This document shows positions 7,983 through 16,781 of a DNA stretch of 64,000 nucleotides, piece after piece. Position 1 is the first letter of the stretch; every line of letters begins with the position of its first letter. A program made the position numbers and the translations under genes. The stretch comes from JBEDUK01 sp040414485 (GTDB lineage: Bacteria; Actinomycetota; UBA4738), in NCBI GenBank assembly GCA_040414485.1, contig JBEDUK010000096.1, positions 62,001-126,000 of the forward strand. The letters are read 5' to 3'. Under the pieces are notes generated by a model, which was not told the DNA's origin, did no database searches, and saw only the letters and a program-made list of their open reading frames with translations.

Positions 7983-8686
7983 GACGCCACCTCGTGCTCC
8001 GGGTCCGCGGCCGCCGGGCGTTCGCCGCCGGGCGGCGGGAACGCGACCATCATGCCCGTCCAGACGGCGTGACAGATCACGCTCGCCAGCACGCCGCCCG
8101 ACCACGCCGCAAGCAGGCCCCAGACCGCTCCGCCGACGAGCGCCGCGGCCGCGATCGGAAGGCTGAGGCTGACGGCGTTCGCGGCGACGTAGGCCAGCAC
8201 CGTCACGATGGCGCCGGTCGCCCGGCCCCATGACTGGGTGAGGTGCTGTTGGAACAGGCCGCGCCAGAACACCTCCTCGCCCGGTGCCGCGATGCCCATT
8301 GCCAGCAGCAGGCCGACGGGGAGGGACATACCGGCGCCGCGGCCATACAGGCTGCTCACGTCCTTCGAGAACGAGGGCCACCGTCGGGCGATGATCACGA
8401 ACACGTAGGTCCCGGCGTACAGGAGCAGGCCCGCGGCCGTTCCGACCGCGACCGCCGCTCCGGCGCCGACCGACGGGGACAGGGCGAGCCTGCGAGTCAG
8501 GAGCGCCGTCACCGCCAGGATGCCGTTCAGGGTGGCGAACACGACCCAGATCGAAGCGCCGCGATGCGAGACGAGGTACCAGCCCATGCCGGTCGCCACG
8601 GCGCCGACCACCATCAGCGCGATCGTCACGGCCTCGCTTCCGCACGGGCAGCCGCTCGCGCCGATGAAGGTCGCGAGCGCGGTCAA
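7979..8686 (-). CDS. CPBP-family intramembrane metalloprotease (Abi/CAAX-like)
   Basis: The 235-aa membrane protein has about seven hydrophobic segments and the CPBP motifs GEEVFWRGLF (EExxxR, about residues 143-152) and CHAVW (about 209-213), the glutamate and histidine ligands of the Rce1-type active site. Family members cleave prenylated proteins or act in bacteriocin immunity and membrane-protein processing; the target is unknown. The start is TTG at 8686, overlapping the upstream stop as TTGA, the same coupling used by the next gene. Confidence 0.85.
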   Translation of the reverse strand: MTALATFIGASGCPCGSEAVTIALMVVGAVATGMGWYLVSHRGASIWVVFATLNGILAVTALLTRRLALSPSVGAGAAVAVGTAAGLLLYAGTYVFVIIARRWPSFSKDVSSLYGRGAGMSLPVGLLLAMGIAAPGEEVFWRGLFQQHLTQSWGRATGAIVTVLAYVAANAVSLSLPIAAAALVGGAVWGLLAAWSGGVLASVICHAVWTGMMVAFPPPGGERPAAADPEHEVAS

Positions 8687-9483
8687 GGAAGGAACTTCAC
8701 CTTCGCCGCGAGCTCGGCGGTGAACGCCGTGATGACCGCCAGATAGAAGAAGCCGGTGGCGGACTGGACGGCGGTGGGACGCTGCCCGCGGAGCGTGGCC
8801 TTGATGAAGACCGCGATCAGCGCGGTGGTCCCGACCATGCCGATGGCGATCCACGAGGAGACGCCTGCGTACGTCAGCAGCGGGCTGAGCGTGGAGTTCG
8901 CCGAGCCGCTGGCGTTGGCCGCCGTGCCGCCGTTCGCCATGTGGATGATCACCGCGACGGCCTCGACGCCCACGGCGACGATCAGCGCCCACGTCATGCG
9001 GTTGATCGGGCCGCGCGGGAGCTTGCGGTCCGTCAGGTACCAGTGGCCGAGGAGCAGCCCGTCCAGGACCGCGCCCGTGAACACCGCGCCGGCCAGGAGC
9101 TGGAAGAACGCGAGGGGGGTCGACCCGTCCGCGGTCTCGGCGAAGGCCCAGAGCATGACGACGGCCAGAGCGACGGTCGCCACGCCCAGCCAGCGGCCGA
9201 CGGTTCGAAGACCGGAGAGCATCAGGACCAGCCAGAGCGCCGTCGCGCCGGCCAGGGCGAACGCGAGCGTCACGGCCAGGTGCCCGGAGGGGTCCGAACC
9301 GCCCGTCAGCGCCGCCTTCGCCGAACCCGCCGCGCCCAACGCGAGCAGCAGCACGATCGAACCGGTGAGATAGAAGAAGCCACGCTTGACCTCGCGCCAC
9401 AGCGGCGTGAGGAAGAGGAAGCCGGCCGTGCCGGCCGCCGTCTCGGCCAGGACGAGCGCCATGACGCCGGCTGGTCCGGTCAT
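8683..9483 (-). CDS. 8-TM integral membrane protein, function unknown
   Basis: The 266-aa protein has eight evenly spaced hydrophobic segments. Short loops carry GHWYLTDRKLPRGPINR (about residues 154-170, after segment 5) and IIHMANGG. I do not recognise a family. The ATG at 9483 is preceded by GGAGG with a seven-nt gap, better than the ATG five codons upstream. It is the first gene of the minus-strand operon that continues through CPBP, PNPOx-like, SRPBCC, PAP2 and Lgt-like genes, so a role in the envelope is plausible. Confidence 0.82.
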   Translation of the reverse strand: MTGPAGVMALVLAETAAGTAGFLFLTPLWREVKRGFFYLTGSIVLLLALGAAGSAKAALTGGSDPSGHLAVTLAFALAGATALWLVLMLSGLRTVGRWLGVATVALAVVMLWAFAETADGSTPLAFFQLLAGAVFTGAVLDGLLLGHWYLTDRKLPRGPINRMTWALIVAVGVEAVAVIIHMANGGTAANASGSANSTLSPLLTYAGVSSWIAIGMVGTTALIAVFIKATLRGQRPTAVQSATGFFYLAVITAFTAELAAKVKFLP

Positions 9484-9522
9484 GCTGGCGCCTCCCATGT
9501 GAGCCCGGGGTTCACGGTGCCC

Positions 9523-9528
9523 TAGCCT
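9523..9528 (+). promoter_or_regulatory. -10 box of a probable leaderless transcript
   Basis: TAGCCT lies six nt before the ATG at 9535, and no ribosome binding site is present. This is the geometry of a leaderless mRNA. No clear -35 is seen. Confidence 0.4.
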
Positions 9529-9534
9529 ACGACC

Positions 9535-10047
9535 ATGCCGATGCCCGAACTCCCATCCGTGCGGCCCGATCCCCGCACCGCGGGGGCCGAGGCGCGTGCC
9601 GCGTTCGAGGAGGGTCGCCGTCCCCCTGGTCTGGTCGTAGGCAGCAGCGGGGCGGATATCGGGATGGGCGTGGACCAAGAGATGACGGCTCGAAGCGTCG
9701 GCTCGGGCGACACCGACGTGCTGGCCACCCCGGTGATCGTCCGGCTCGTCGAGCAGGCCGCCCTCATCGCGCTGCGCGGATGGCTCCCACCCGAACTGAC
9801 CACAGTCGGCACGTCGGTTCAGATGACGCATGCGGCGCCGACCGCTGTTCGGGGGCTGATCGACGTTTCCGTGTGGCTCGAACCCGGGACCGATCGGACG
9901 TTGCAGTTCGGGTTCGAGGCGGACGATGGCATGGGTGTCGTCGCGCGCGGAACCCACGAGCGGGTGATCGTGGATCGGGCGACCTTTCTGGAACGCGCGG
10001 AGAGCCGGCGGGCCGCCGCGCACTCGCGCCGCAAGCACGGGCGCTGA
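9535..10047 (+). CDS. hot-dog thioesterase, fluoroacetyl-CoA thioesterase (FlK)-like
   Basis: The 170-aa protein has a hot-dog fold with Thr65 (LATPVIVRL), Glu73 (VEQAA) and His99 (THAAP). The spacings (8 and 26 residues) equal those of the Thr42-Glu50-His76 triad of Streptomyces FlK, which hydrolyses fluoroacetyl-CoA. Most FlK-like proteins are not fluoroacetyl-specific, so a general acyl-CoA thioesterase is the safer reading. The first 45 residues form an extension absent from FlK. The gene starts with no ribosome binding site and a TAGCCT six nt upstream, so it is probably leaderless. Confidence 0.85.
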   Translation: MPMPELPSVRPDPRTAGAEARAAFEEGRRPPGLVVGSSGADIGMGVDQEMTARSVGSGDTDVLATPVIVRLVEQAALIALRGWLPPELTTVGTSVQMTHAAPTAVRGLIDVSVWLEPGTDRTLQFGFEADDGMGVVARGTHERVIVDRATFLERAESRRAAAHSRRKHGR

Positions 10048-10073
10048 GGAGAAGCCCGGAGGCCGGTGCAGCT

Positions 10074-10445
10074 ATGGATCGAACGGCACGGAGGGCGTAC
10101 GGTGGAAGCCTCGTGCTTCGGCGTTCGATCGACGCGCTCGCCCTGCTGGCGTTTCCCGTTTCGGTGGTGATCGCCGGCTGGCTCTACCCGCGCGCCGATC
10201 CGGTCACCGGCGCCAACCCCGACGGACGACTTGCGCTGATGATCGCGATCGTGCTCGTCGGCGCGGCCGCGTCGGTCGCGCTGGCCATCGTCCGGCGACG
10301 CCTGAGACGGCGCGACTCGAACGCCCTCGAGCCTGAGCCGATGGGGTGGCTGGTTACCGGCTGGCCCCTTCCGCTCCCCCGGTGGCGGTCACGGACGGGG
10401 TTCGTTCGCCCACCGCAACGGTCCGCGAGCCCGGCAGGTTCGTAA
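10074..10445 (+). CDS. small two-helix membrane protein
   Basis: The 123-aa product has two hydrophobic segments (about residues 20-38 and 53-72) split by a short loop, then an Arg/Pro-rich tail. GGAGG lies 11 nt before the ATG. It follows the thioesterase by 26 nt on the same strand and could be co-transcribed. I do not recognise it; the C-terminal 40 residues look poorly conserved in character and the call rests on the hydrophobic segments. Confidence 0.45.
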   Translation: MDRTARRAYGGSLVLRRSIDALALLAFPVSVVIAGWLYPRADPVTGANPDGRLALMIAIVLVGAAASVALAIVRRRLRRRDSNALEPEPMGWLVTGWPLPLPRWRSRTGFVRPPQRSASPAGS

Positions 10446-10480
10446 GGCCACATTACGAATCGCAGGGCCGCCGGAGCGGA

Positions 10481-12124
10481 CTACGCGAGGTAGGACGAAC
10501 GCCGCATCAACGTGGGATCCACCCGCACGTTGATGCACGCCGCCACGCCGGAGGCGAACGCCCGCTCCAGGGCGGGCCGGATCTGGGACGGCTCGGTCAC
10601 CGCCTCGCCGTAGCCACCGAGCCCCTCCACCATCCGGTGGTAGGGCGCCTCCGGGTTCAGGTCGCTCGCCGGCGCGTTCCCGGGACCGTACAGCGCCTCC
10701 TGGGCGACCTTGATCTGGCCCCACGCGCCGTCGTTGCCGATGATCCCCACGAACGGGATGGCCTGGCGGAGCGCCGATTCGTACTCCATGGCGTTGAACC
10801 CGAACGACCCGTCGCCGTAGACGATCAGCACCTGCTTGTCGGGCTTCGCCAGCTTCGCCGCGATGGCGAACGAGGGCCCCACGCCCAGGCAGCCGAACGG
10901 GCCGGGATCGAGCCAGTGCCCGGGCTGATAGGCGTGGACGATCGAGGCCGTGATCCCGACGATGTCCCCGCCGTCGCCGACGACCACAGCGTCCCGGTCG
11001 AGAAAGTCCCGGATCTCCTTCGCGAAGCGCTGAGGGTGGATCGGAACGGCGTCGGACGCCATCCCCGCAGATGCGTCCTCGGCCTTGCGGCGCTCCAGTT
11101 CGCGGACCTCCCCCGTCCACGCCGGCTCCTCGGCGAATCCCGCGCCGGCGGACAGCAACTGCTCCATGACCATGCCCGGGTCACCCACGATGCCCACGTC
11201 CACGGGACGGTTACGGCCGATCTGCACGCCGTCGACGTCCACCTGAACGACCTTCACGTCCGTCATGAAGCCCTTCGTTCCGAAGCCGAGCCGGAAGTCC
11301 CAGTCGACGCCGAGGGCGAGGATCACGTCCGCGTTCCCCAGCGCATGGCGACGGGCTCCGCTGAAGAAGTACGGATCGTCGGGCGGAAGGCAGCCGCGGG
11401 CGAGCGAATTGAGGAACACCGGGACCTTGAGCGCATGGGCCAGTTCGCACAGTTGCTCGTGCGCGTTCGACCATCGGACGCCCGCGCCCGCGAACACGAT
11501 GGGACGGGCCGCCTCGCGCAGCAGGCGCGCGGCCTCCTTCACGAGGTCGGGGTCGCCCAGCGGGCGGGCGCGCGTTCGAGACAGCGGCACGGGCTGCGCA
11601 TCCCCCGGCGAGTTGAACTGCACATCGAGGGGAACGTCCAGGAACACGGGGCCGCCGCGTCCGGCGGTCGCGTGGCGGAGTGCGGTCGCGACGAATTCGG
11701 CCAATTTTCGGGGCTCGTAACAGGTCTTCGCCCACTTCGTGATCGACGACACGAGCGTGACCTGGTCCATCTCCTGCAACGAGCCCATCTCGAATTCGAT
11801 GACCGGGTTCTTCCCGGAGAGAACCAGCATCGGCGAATCCGCGTATTTGGCGTTCGCGATCCCGGTCACGGCGTCCGTGAGCCCGGGGCCGGCCGTCACG
11901 GCCGCGACGCCCGGCTCGAGCGTGACGCGGGCCCACCCGTCGGCGGCGTGGGCGGCCGCCTGCTCGTGGCGGAAGTCGACGACCCGGATCCCCTCGCGGA
12001 CGCAGCCGTCGTAGATAGGCGCGATGTGTCCGCCGGAAAGCGTGAAGAGATTCCTGACGCCCTCCGCCTTGAGGGCCTTGGCGATCAGGTGGCCGCCGTG
12101 CATTGCGCGTTCGCTCTCGGTCAT
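10481..12124 (-). CDS. thiamine-diphosphate-dependent enzyme (acetolactate synthase / 2-hydroxyacyl-CoA lyase family)
   Basis: The 547-aa protein has the full three-domain ThDP architecture. The catalytic glutamate is in DFRHEQAAAHAADG (about residue 53), the middle Rossmann-like domain spans about 190-330, and the cofactor motif GDGSFGFNAMEYESA ends in GNDGAWG (about 435-465). The closest kinds are acetolactate-synthase-like, oxalyl-CoA decarboxylase-like and 2-hydroxyacyl-CoA lyase-like enzymes; there is no sign of a regulatory small-subunit gene. The substrate cannot be read from sequence. The start at 12124 lies nine nt after TAGCAT, so it may be leaderless; Met at residue 8 is an alternative. 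Confidence 0.9.
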   Translation of the reverse strand: MTESERAMHGGHLIAKALKAEGVRNLFTLSGGHIAPIYDGCVREGIRVVDFRHEQAAAHAADGWARVTLEPGVAAVTAGPGLTDAVTGIANAKYADSPMLVLSGKNPVIEFEMGSLQEMDQVTLVSSITKWAKTCYEPRKLAEFVATALRHATAGRGGPVFLDVPLDVQFNSPGDAQPVPLSRTRARPLGDPDLVKEAARLLREAARPIVFAGAGVRWSNAHEQLCELAHALKVPVFLNSLARGCLPPDDPYFFSGARRHALGNADVILALGVDWDFRLGFGTKGFMTDVKVVQVDVDGVQIGRNRPVDVGIVGDPGMVMEQLLSAGAGFAEEPAWTGEVRELERRKAEDASAGMASDAVPIHPQRFAKEIRDFLDRDAVVVGDGGDIVGITASIVHAYQPGHWLDPGPFGCLGVGPSFAIAAKLAKPDKQVLIVYGDGSFGFNAMEYESALRQAIPFVGIIGNDGAWGQIKVAQEALYGPGNAPASDLNPEAPYHRMVEGLGGYGEAVTEPSQIRPALERAFASGVAACINVRVDPTLMRRSSYLA

Positions 12125-12133
12125 CCCGGTTCG

Positions 12134-12139
12134 ATGCTA
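12134..12139 (-). promoter_or_regulatory. -10 box of the ThDP enzyme gene, leaderless geometry
   Basis: On the minus strand TAGCAT is followed by nine nt and the ATG at 12124. The DUF3052-like gene at 29951 has an identical hexamer and gap. Confidence 0.4.
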
Positions 12140-12208
12140 GCCGCGGCGGCGACGGTCTGGCGCCGGCATGAAGTTGACACGGCGCAGCCCATGTGCAGGA
12201 TCGCCCGG

Positions 12209-12214
12209 TACGCT
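12209..12214 (+). promoter_or_regulatory. -10 box of the methyltransferase gene, leaderless geometry
   Basis: TACGCT lies eight nt before the ATG at 12223. A TTGACA at 12174-12179 is too far upstream to be its -35. Confidence 0.38.
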
Positions 12215-12222
12215 GTGGCGCC

Positions 12223-13161
12223 ATGCCACTGTTCAGAAAACGGACCGATCCCGCTTCTCAGCAGGATGCCGCGCGTCCCGCGCCGCCGGCGCAACCCGCC
12301 TCGGCACCGCGCCCGGGTCGGCCCGGCCGGTCGCGCCTCATGCGACCCTCCTCCGAGGAGCGGCCCGATTGGCGTTCGTACGACTCGGTGGCCGAGATCT
12401 ACGTCCGGGTGCACCAGCCCAGGATGGCGCTCGCGGCGGCCGACCTCGTCGCGCTGTCGGAGGTCGCGCCGGGGGCAAGGGTGCTCGACGTCGGCGCCGG
12501 CACGGGGGTGGTCGCCAGGGCCGCCGCGGCCGCCACCGGTCCCACGGGGCTCGTCGCGGGGGTCGACCCGTCGTTCCCCATGCTGCGACAGGCCGCGCCG
12601 CAGGGCGGCGGCGTTCACTACGCGGCCGCGACGGCTATCGACCTGCCGTTCCGCGACGCGGCGTTCGACGACGTGTTCGCGGCGTTCGTGCTTCCGCACT
12701 TCGCGAAGTACGACACCGCGCTGTTCGACCTGATGCGGGTGCTCAAGCGGGGCGGCCGGCTCGGCGTCACCACGTGGGGAACCACCGAGGACGAGTTCTC
12801 GAAGGCATGGCGCGACGTGACGTGGGAGTTCGCCGAGCCGGAGATCCTTCGGGACTCGATCGCACGTGCGCTGCCTTGGGAGGAGCGGTTCCGGGACCCC
12901 GAGCGCCTGAAGATGGCGCTGCACGAAGCCGGCCTCCGGGACATCCTGGTCAGCCGGCGCGCGTACCGGTACACGATCTCCGCCGAGGACTATCTGCAGG
13001 GGCGAGAGACAAGCGCGAGCGGCCGGTTCCTCCGGGAGATGCTCGGCGAGGAGCTCTGGCCGCGCCTGCAGGCTCGCGCCCGAGAGGTGTTCGCGCAGCG
13101 ATTCGACTCGCAGTTCAACGACTTCCGCGACGTGAACATGGCGGTCGGCTTCAAGGGCTGA
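12223..13161 (+). CDS. class I SAM-dependent methyltransferase
   Basis: The 312-aa protein has a Pro/Arg-rich 45-residue N-terminal stretch and then a Rossmann methyltransferase domain. Motif I is VLDVGAGTGVVARAA (about residues 87-101), followed by GVDPSFPML, IDLPFRDAAFDDVFAAF and LKRGGRLGVTTWG, typical of UbiE-like enzymes acting on small molecules. The substrate is unknown. It is nine nt upstream of a second methyltransferase gene and likely co-transcribed with it. No ribosome binding site is seen, but TACGCT lies eight nt before the ATG. Confidence 0.88.
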   Translation: MPLFRKRTDPASQQDAARPAPPAQPASAPRPGRPGRSRLMRPSSEERPDWRSYDSVAEIYVRVHQPRMALAAADLVALSEVAPGARVLDVGAGTGVVARAAAAATGPTGLVAGVDPSFPMLRQAAPQGGGVHYAAATAIDLPFRDAAFDDVFAAFVLPHFAKYDTALFDLMRVLKRGGRLGVTTWGTTEDEFSKAWRDVTWEFAEPEILRDSIARALPWEERFRDPERLKMALHEAGLRDILVSRRAYRYTISAEDYLQGRETSASGRFLREMLGEELWPRLQARAREVFAQRFDSQFNDFRDVNMAVGFKG

Positions 13162-13170
13162 GTCGTCGAG

Positions 13171-13923
13171 ATGGCAGAAGGCGACTGGGCTCCGCTGACG
13201 CCGTCGGAGATTGAAGCGGGCGTCGCCGCGATCGATTGGTACCACTCGATCCCGCTCGGGAACGGGATTGTGACGCCGGGGATCGACCGTCCCCTCGACC
13301 GGCTGGATCGCATGGGGATCCCGGCGAACCTGAGCGGGAAGTCCGTGCTGGACATCGGCGCGTGGGACGGGTTCTTCTCCTTCGAAGCCGAGCGCCGGGG
13401 CGCCGCCAGAGTTGTGGCGACCGATTCGCACGCATGGCGCGACCGCGGGAAGAGCGGGTTCGAATTCGCGCGGGAGGCACTCGGCTCGAAGGTCGAGGAC
13501 CGTGACCTCGACGTGATGGACCTTTCCCCATCGACCGTGGGTGTGTTCGACCTGGTGCTCTTCCTCGGCGTTCTGTATCACATGAAGGATCCGTTGGCAG
13601 GGCTGGAGCACGTCGCCAGTGTGACCGTCGGCCAGGTCATCGTCGCGACCGCGGTCGACCTGGTGGGCATACGGCGGCCGGCCGTCGCCTTCTACCCCGG
13701 CCGCGAGTTCAGCGACGATCCCACGAACTGGTGGGGGCCCAACCCGCCAGCGGTGCTCGCCATGCTTCGGACGGTCGGCTTCAGGCGCGCGACCGTGTAT
13801 GCGTCCCCGATACCAACAATCGGCGGACGGGTGGTTCGGGCGGCCAAACACGCCGTGAAGCGGCGGGATCCGTTCGGGCGGATCGTCACCCAGGGTTGGG
13901 CCGTTTTCCACGCCTGGAAGTAG
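13171..13923 (+). CDS. CmoB-like (DUF1698) methyltransferase
   Basis: The 250-aa protein has the CmoB-family signatures WYHSIPLGNGIVTPG (about residues 23-37), VLDIGAWDGFFSF (about 60-72), LFLGVLYHMKDPL and NWWGPNPPAVLAML. E. coli CmoB carboxymethylates U34 of tRNAs using carboxy-SAM, but shorter homologues such as this one are widespread and may use plain SAM on other substrates. It lies in tandem with another methyltransferase and beside a PIG-L deacetylase on the other strand, a mix often seen in small-molecule or glycan tailoring, though that role is inference. Confidence 0.82.
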   Translation: MAEGDWAPLTPSEIEAGVAAIDWYHSIPLGNGIVTPGIDRPLDRLDRMGIPANLSGKSVLDIGAWDGFFSFEAERRGAARVVATDSHAWRDRGKSGFEFAREALGSKVEDRDLDVMDLSPSTVGVFDLVLFLGVLYHMKDPLAGLEHVASVTVGQVIVATAVDLVGIRRPAVAFYPGREFSDDPTNWWGPNPPAVLAMLRTVGFRRATVYASPIPTIGGRVVRAAKHAVKRRDPFGRIVTQGWAVFHAWK

Positions 13924-13941
13924 CGCGAGGCCGGCGCGGCT

Positions 13942-14700
13942 TCAGCCGAGCTGCAGCACCCGGAACGATTCGGCGTGCTGAACGCCGATCCGTTTGCCCG
14001 CCTCGACCGCCTCCTTCGGCAGCCATTCCTCGAAGAAGCCGATCTGATGGTCGGCGACCTGGCTCGCATGCAGCCGGAGCGCTTCGACCTTCCGCTGCAT
14101 GAAGCCGGTGACGTCCTGATGATGGTTCGGCTCCATCGTCCACCCGAGCCAGATCTCGTTCACGTCCCAGGGCTCCAGCCCCTCGGCGAGCAGCTCCTCG
14201 AAAAAGAGCGGGTTTCCGGCGCCCGGGAAGATCGCGTCCATGGTGCACCAGCCGGCGTTGCGGTGGTCCGAGTGATTGAAGTACTCGTTGCCGAAGAACA
14301 CGACGGTCGGATCGCATGACAGGACCATCGCCGGGCGCAAGCGTCTGATCGTCCGCGCGATCTCGATCCGGACGCTCGGCACGTTCTCCAGTTCGCCGTC
14401 GTGCGTCGCGAGCACCGTGACAGATGTGAGGCCCAGGTACTCGCCGGCCTCCTGCGTCTCGGCCAGCCGGGTCGCGGCCAGCTCGTCGCGATCGACCGGC
14501 TTGGCCGCCCCCCGGTCCCCGTTCGTCAGGACCAGCAGGTGGACATCGCGGCCCTCCGCGCACCAGCGCGCCACGGTCCCGCCGGCGCAGATCTCCATGT
14601 CGTCCGGGTGGGCGAACACGGCGAGCACCGGTCCGCCGGGCTCAGGCGCCGGATGGACGTGCGGCGCGCCTTCGGGAGGCGGCTCGATCTCGAGCGCCAT
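13942..14700 (-). CDS. PIG-L family (LmbE-like) zinc N-deacetylase
   Basis: The 252-aa protein carries the zinc motif AHPDDMEICAGG (about residues 30-41) and NHSDHR (about 141-146), which supplies the third ligand. Family members deacetylate N-acetylglucosamine conjugates such as the mycothiol precursor (MshB) or bacillithiol intermediates (BshB). Which substrate it uses here is not shown; no mshA or mshC lies in the window. It is convergent with the CmoB-like gene and lies 15 nt after pepA on the same strand. Confidence 0.9.
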   Translation of the reverse strand: MALEIEPPPEGAPHVHPAPEPGGPVLAVFAHPDDMEICAGGTVARWCAEGRDVHLLVLTNGDRGAAKPVDRDELAATRLAETQEAGEYLGLTSVTVLATHDGELENVPSVRIEIARTIRRLRPAMVLSCDPTVVFFGNEYFNHSDHRNAGWCTMDAIFPGAGNPLFFEELLAEGLEPWDVNEIWLGWTMEPNHHQDVTGFMQRKVEALRLHASQVADHQIGFFEEWLPKEAVEAGKRIGVQHAESFRVLQLG

Positions 14701-14715
14701 CGGACCCGCGATCCG

Positions 14716-16221
14716 TCAGGCGTGGGATTCGATGTAGCGCAGGATCGTCCGGGCCGGCGAGCCCGTCCCGCCGCGCGGCCACCAGTCGTTCGAGCCGTCG
14801 ACGAACGCGGGCCCCGCGACGTCCAGGTGTGCCCACGGCGTGTCGCCGACGAACTCCGCGAGGAACAGCGCCGCGGTGATCGCGCCGCCGTAACGGTTCC
14901 CGACGTTCTTGACGTCCGCGACCGTGGACTCGATGAGCCGGCGGTAGCCCTTCCACAGCGGCAGCTGCCATCCGGGCTCGCCCTCCGCGTCGCCGGCCGC
15001 GAGGAGATCGTCGATCAGCGTCTGGTCGTTGCCCATGACGGCCCACAGGTCGCCGCCGACCGCCACCATCGCCGCGCCGGTGAGCGTCGCCGAATCGATC
15101 AGCACGCGCGGCTTGCGCTCGGCGAGGAACGCCAGCACATCGGCCAGGACCAGCCGGCCCTCGGCGTCGGTGTTCAGCACCTCGGAGGTCTTGCCTCCCC
15201 AGTGGTGCAGCACGTCGCCGGGACGGATCGCCGACCCGCTCGGCATGTTCTCGGCGAACGGGATGGCGGTGATCACGTTGACCTTCGGCTTGAGCAGGGT
15301 GAGCGCCCGCATGACCGCGAGGGTCGCGGCCGCCCCCGACATGTCGTCCTTCATGGTCTCCATCCAGTCGGCCTGCTTGATCGACAGGCCGCCGGAGTCG
15401 AACGTGATCCCCTTGCCGGTGATCGCGATCGGCTTCGCGGACGCCCCCGCCCCGGTATAGGTGACCTCGACCATCCGCGGCTCGTTCGCGCTGCCGGATC
15501 CGACCCCCAGGATGCCGCCGAAGCCGCCGCGCTTCAGTTCGGCCTTCGTCCAGACCTTCACCTTCAAGCCGCCCGCCTTGGCCATCTTCTCGGCCTCACC
15601 GGCCAGAAACGCGGGCGTGGCGTCGATCGACGGGGTGTTGACCAGATCGCGCGCCCAGTTCGACGCGTCGGCGTAGACCTGGCCGCGCTTCATGGCCGCC
15701 TTGACGGCGCGCTGCGCGCCGCCCGCGCCCTTGCCGCCGTCCGCCAGCACCAGGACCTTCTTGAGCGACGAGCCCTTCGCGTTCCCGTCGATCGGGCGCT
15801 GCTTGTACTTCGTGAACGCGTACGCGCCCAGCGCCATCCCCTCGGCAAGGGCATGAGCGGACGCGGCGGCGTCGTCGCCCACCTGTCCGAGCGTGGTGGC
15901 GACGGCGCCGAACTTCGATCCCCGGCTCCCTGCGCGCATGGCGGCCTTGCGAAGCTGCTGCTCGCCCACGCCGGACTTGGGACCCAGTCCGACCAGGAGG
16001 ACGCTGGATGCCGGGATGCGGCCGAGCGTCGGCACCGTCAGCGTGTCCCCGAGCTTGCCGGAGACGTCGTGCGCCTTCGCGGCCGCCATCAGGTCGCCCC
16101 CCAGGGCCTTGCCGACATCGGCGACGCCGGGGCCGGGCTGGCGCCCCTCGAAGAACGGCAGGACGAGCAGGTCGGCACGCGCTTCGGCTGCGGGCGTGGT
16201 CGAGAGATCGAAGGTCGGCAC
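14716..16221 (-). CDS. pepA: M17 leucyl aminopeptidase
   Basis: The 501-aa protein has the M17 layout: an N-terminal macro-like domain and a C-terminal catalytic domain with GKGITFDSGG (about residues 266-275), the signature NTDAEGRL, and KNVGNRYGGAITAALFLAEFV. M17 enzymes are cytosolic hexameric zinc or manganese peptidases that remove N-terminal residues. The GTG start at 16221 has a perfect AGGAGG seven nt upstream. The only neighbour on its strand is the PIG-L deacetylase gene downstream. Confidence 0.96.
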   Translation of the reverse strand: MPTFDLSTTPAAEARADLLVLPFFEGRQPGPGVADVGKALGGDLMAAAKAHDVSGKLGDTLTVPTLGRIPASSVLLVGLGPKSGVGEQQLRKAAMRAGSRGSKFGAVATTLGQVGDDAAASAHALAEGMALGAYAFTKYKQRPIDGNAKGSSLKKVLVLADGGKGAGGAQRAVKAAMKRGQVYADASNWARDLVNTPSIDATPAFLAGEAEKMAKAGGLKVKVWTKAELKRGGFGGILGVGSGSANEPRMVEVTYTGAGASAKPIAITGKGITFDSGGLSIKQADWMETMKDDMSGAAATLAVMRALTLLKPKVNVITAIPFAENMPSGSAIRPGDVLHHWGGKTSEVLNTDAEGRLVLADVLAFLAERKPRVLIDSATLTGAAMVAVGGDLWAVMGNDQTLIDDLLAAGDAEGEPGWQLPLWKGYRRLIESTVADVKNVGNRYGGAITAALFLAEFVGDTPWAHLDVAGPAFVDGSNDWWPRGGTGSPARTILRYIESHA

Positions 16222-16348
16222 GGACGGTCCTCCTCTGGGACGAGCGCTGGACGCCGAACGACGAAACTAGGGCGGCGCCTTGAACGACGGGTCAGTCTAT
16301 CCGACGGCGGGAGGCGCATCGGGGCGGCTCCGTCCGCGTGGGCGACGA

Positions 16349-16378
16349 TTGTCGGGCTCAGCAGGCCTTCCGTAGGCT
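16349..16378 (+). promoter_or_regulatory. promoter of the cupin-cupredoxin pair, leaderless
   Basis: TTGTCG (16349-16354), an 18-bp spacer and TAGGCT (16373-16378) precede the ATG at 16389 by 10 nt. There is no ribosome binding site, so the mRNA probably starts at or near the ATG. Confidence 0.5.
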
Positions 16379-16388
16379 TCGACTCATC

Positions 16389-16781
16389 ATGCAGACCCGC
16401 AGCCTGAAGGACCTCGTCCACTTCGACCCCGGCGACGTCCGCCGCGAGACGCTGTTCGAGACCGGCAATCTTTTCAGCGAGGTCCTGTGCTTCGATTCGA
16501 AGCAGTTCGTCGGGCCGATGGAGGATCCCGACGCGGACGCGGTGTTCACGGTGCTGGCGGGCGAGGGCCGGTTCAACGTCGGGCGGCGCAGCAAGACGCT
16601 CCGGCAGTGGGGAACGGTGCTCGTGCCGGCGGGCTCGGAGGTCACGGTGATCAACCTGCATGACGAACCGATGGTCGTGTTGATGGTCGCCTCGCCGCCG
16701 CCCCTGGCGATCGATAACGGCGAGAACGACCAGGTGGACGACGCACAGGACGCGGACGGCGACGGACCCGGCGGACCATGA
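16389..16781 (+). CDS. cupin-domain protein
   Basis: The 130-aa protein is a single small cupin (about residues 20-105), visible as a run of beta strands with VFTVLAGEGRF, LRQWGTVLVPAGSEV and a C-terminal strand MVVLMVAS. The usual histidine ligands are mostly missing, so a non-enzymatic or binding role is possible. The tail is acidic (Asp/Glu/Gly-rich). Its stop overlaps the start of a cupredoxin lipoprotein gene as ATGA, which links the two functionally. Confidence 0.75.
   Translation: MQTRSLKDLVHFDPGDVRRETLFETGNLFSEVLCFDSKQFVGPMEDPDADAVFTVLAGEGRFNVGRRSKTLRQWGTVLVPAGSEVTVINLHDEPMVVLMVASPPPLAIDNGENDQVDDAQDADGDGPGGP

Noticed and set aside
12174..12179. TTGACA as the -35 of the methyltransferase promoter
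   Set aside because: The gap to the only good -10 (12209-12214) is 29 bp, far outside the normal range.
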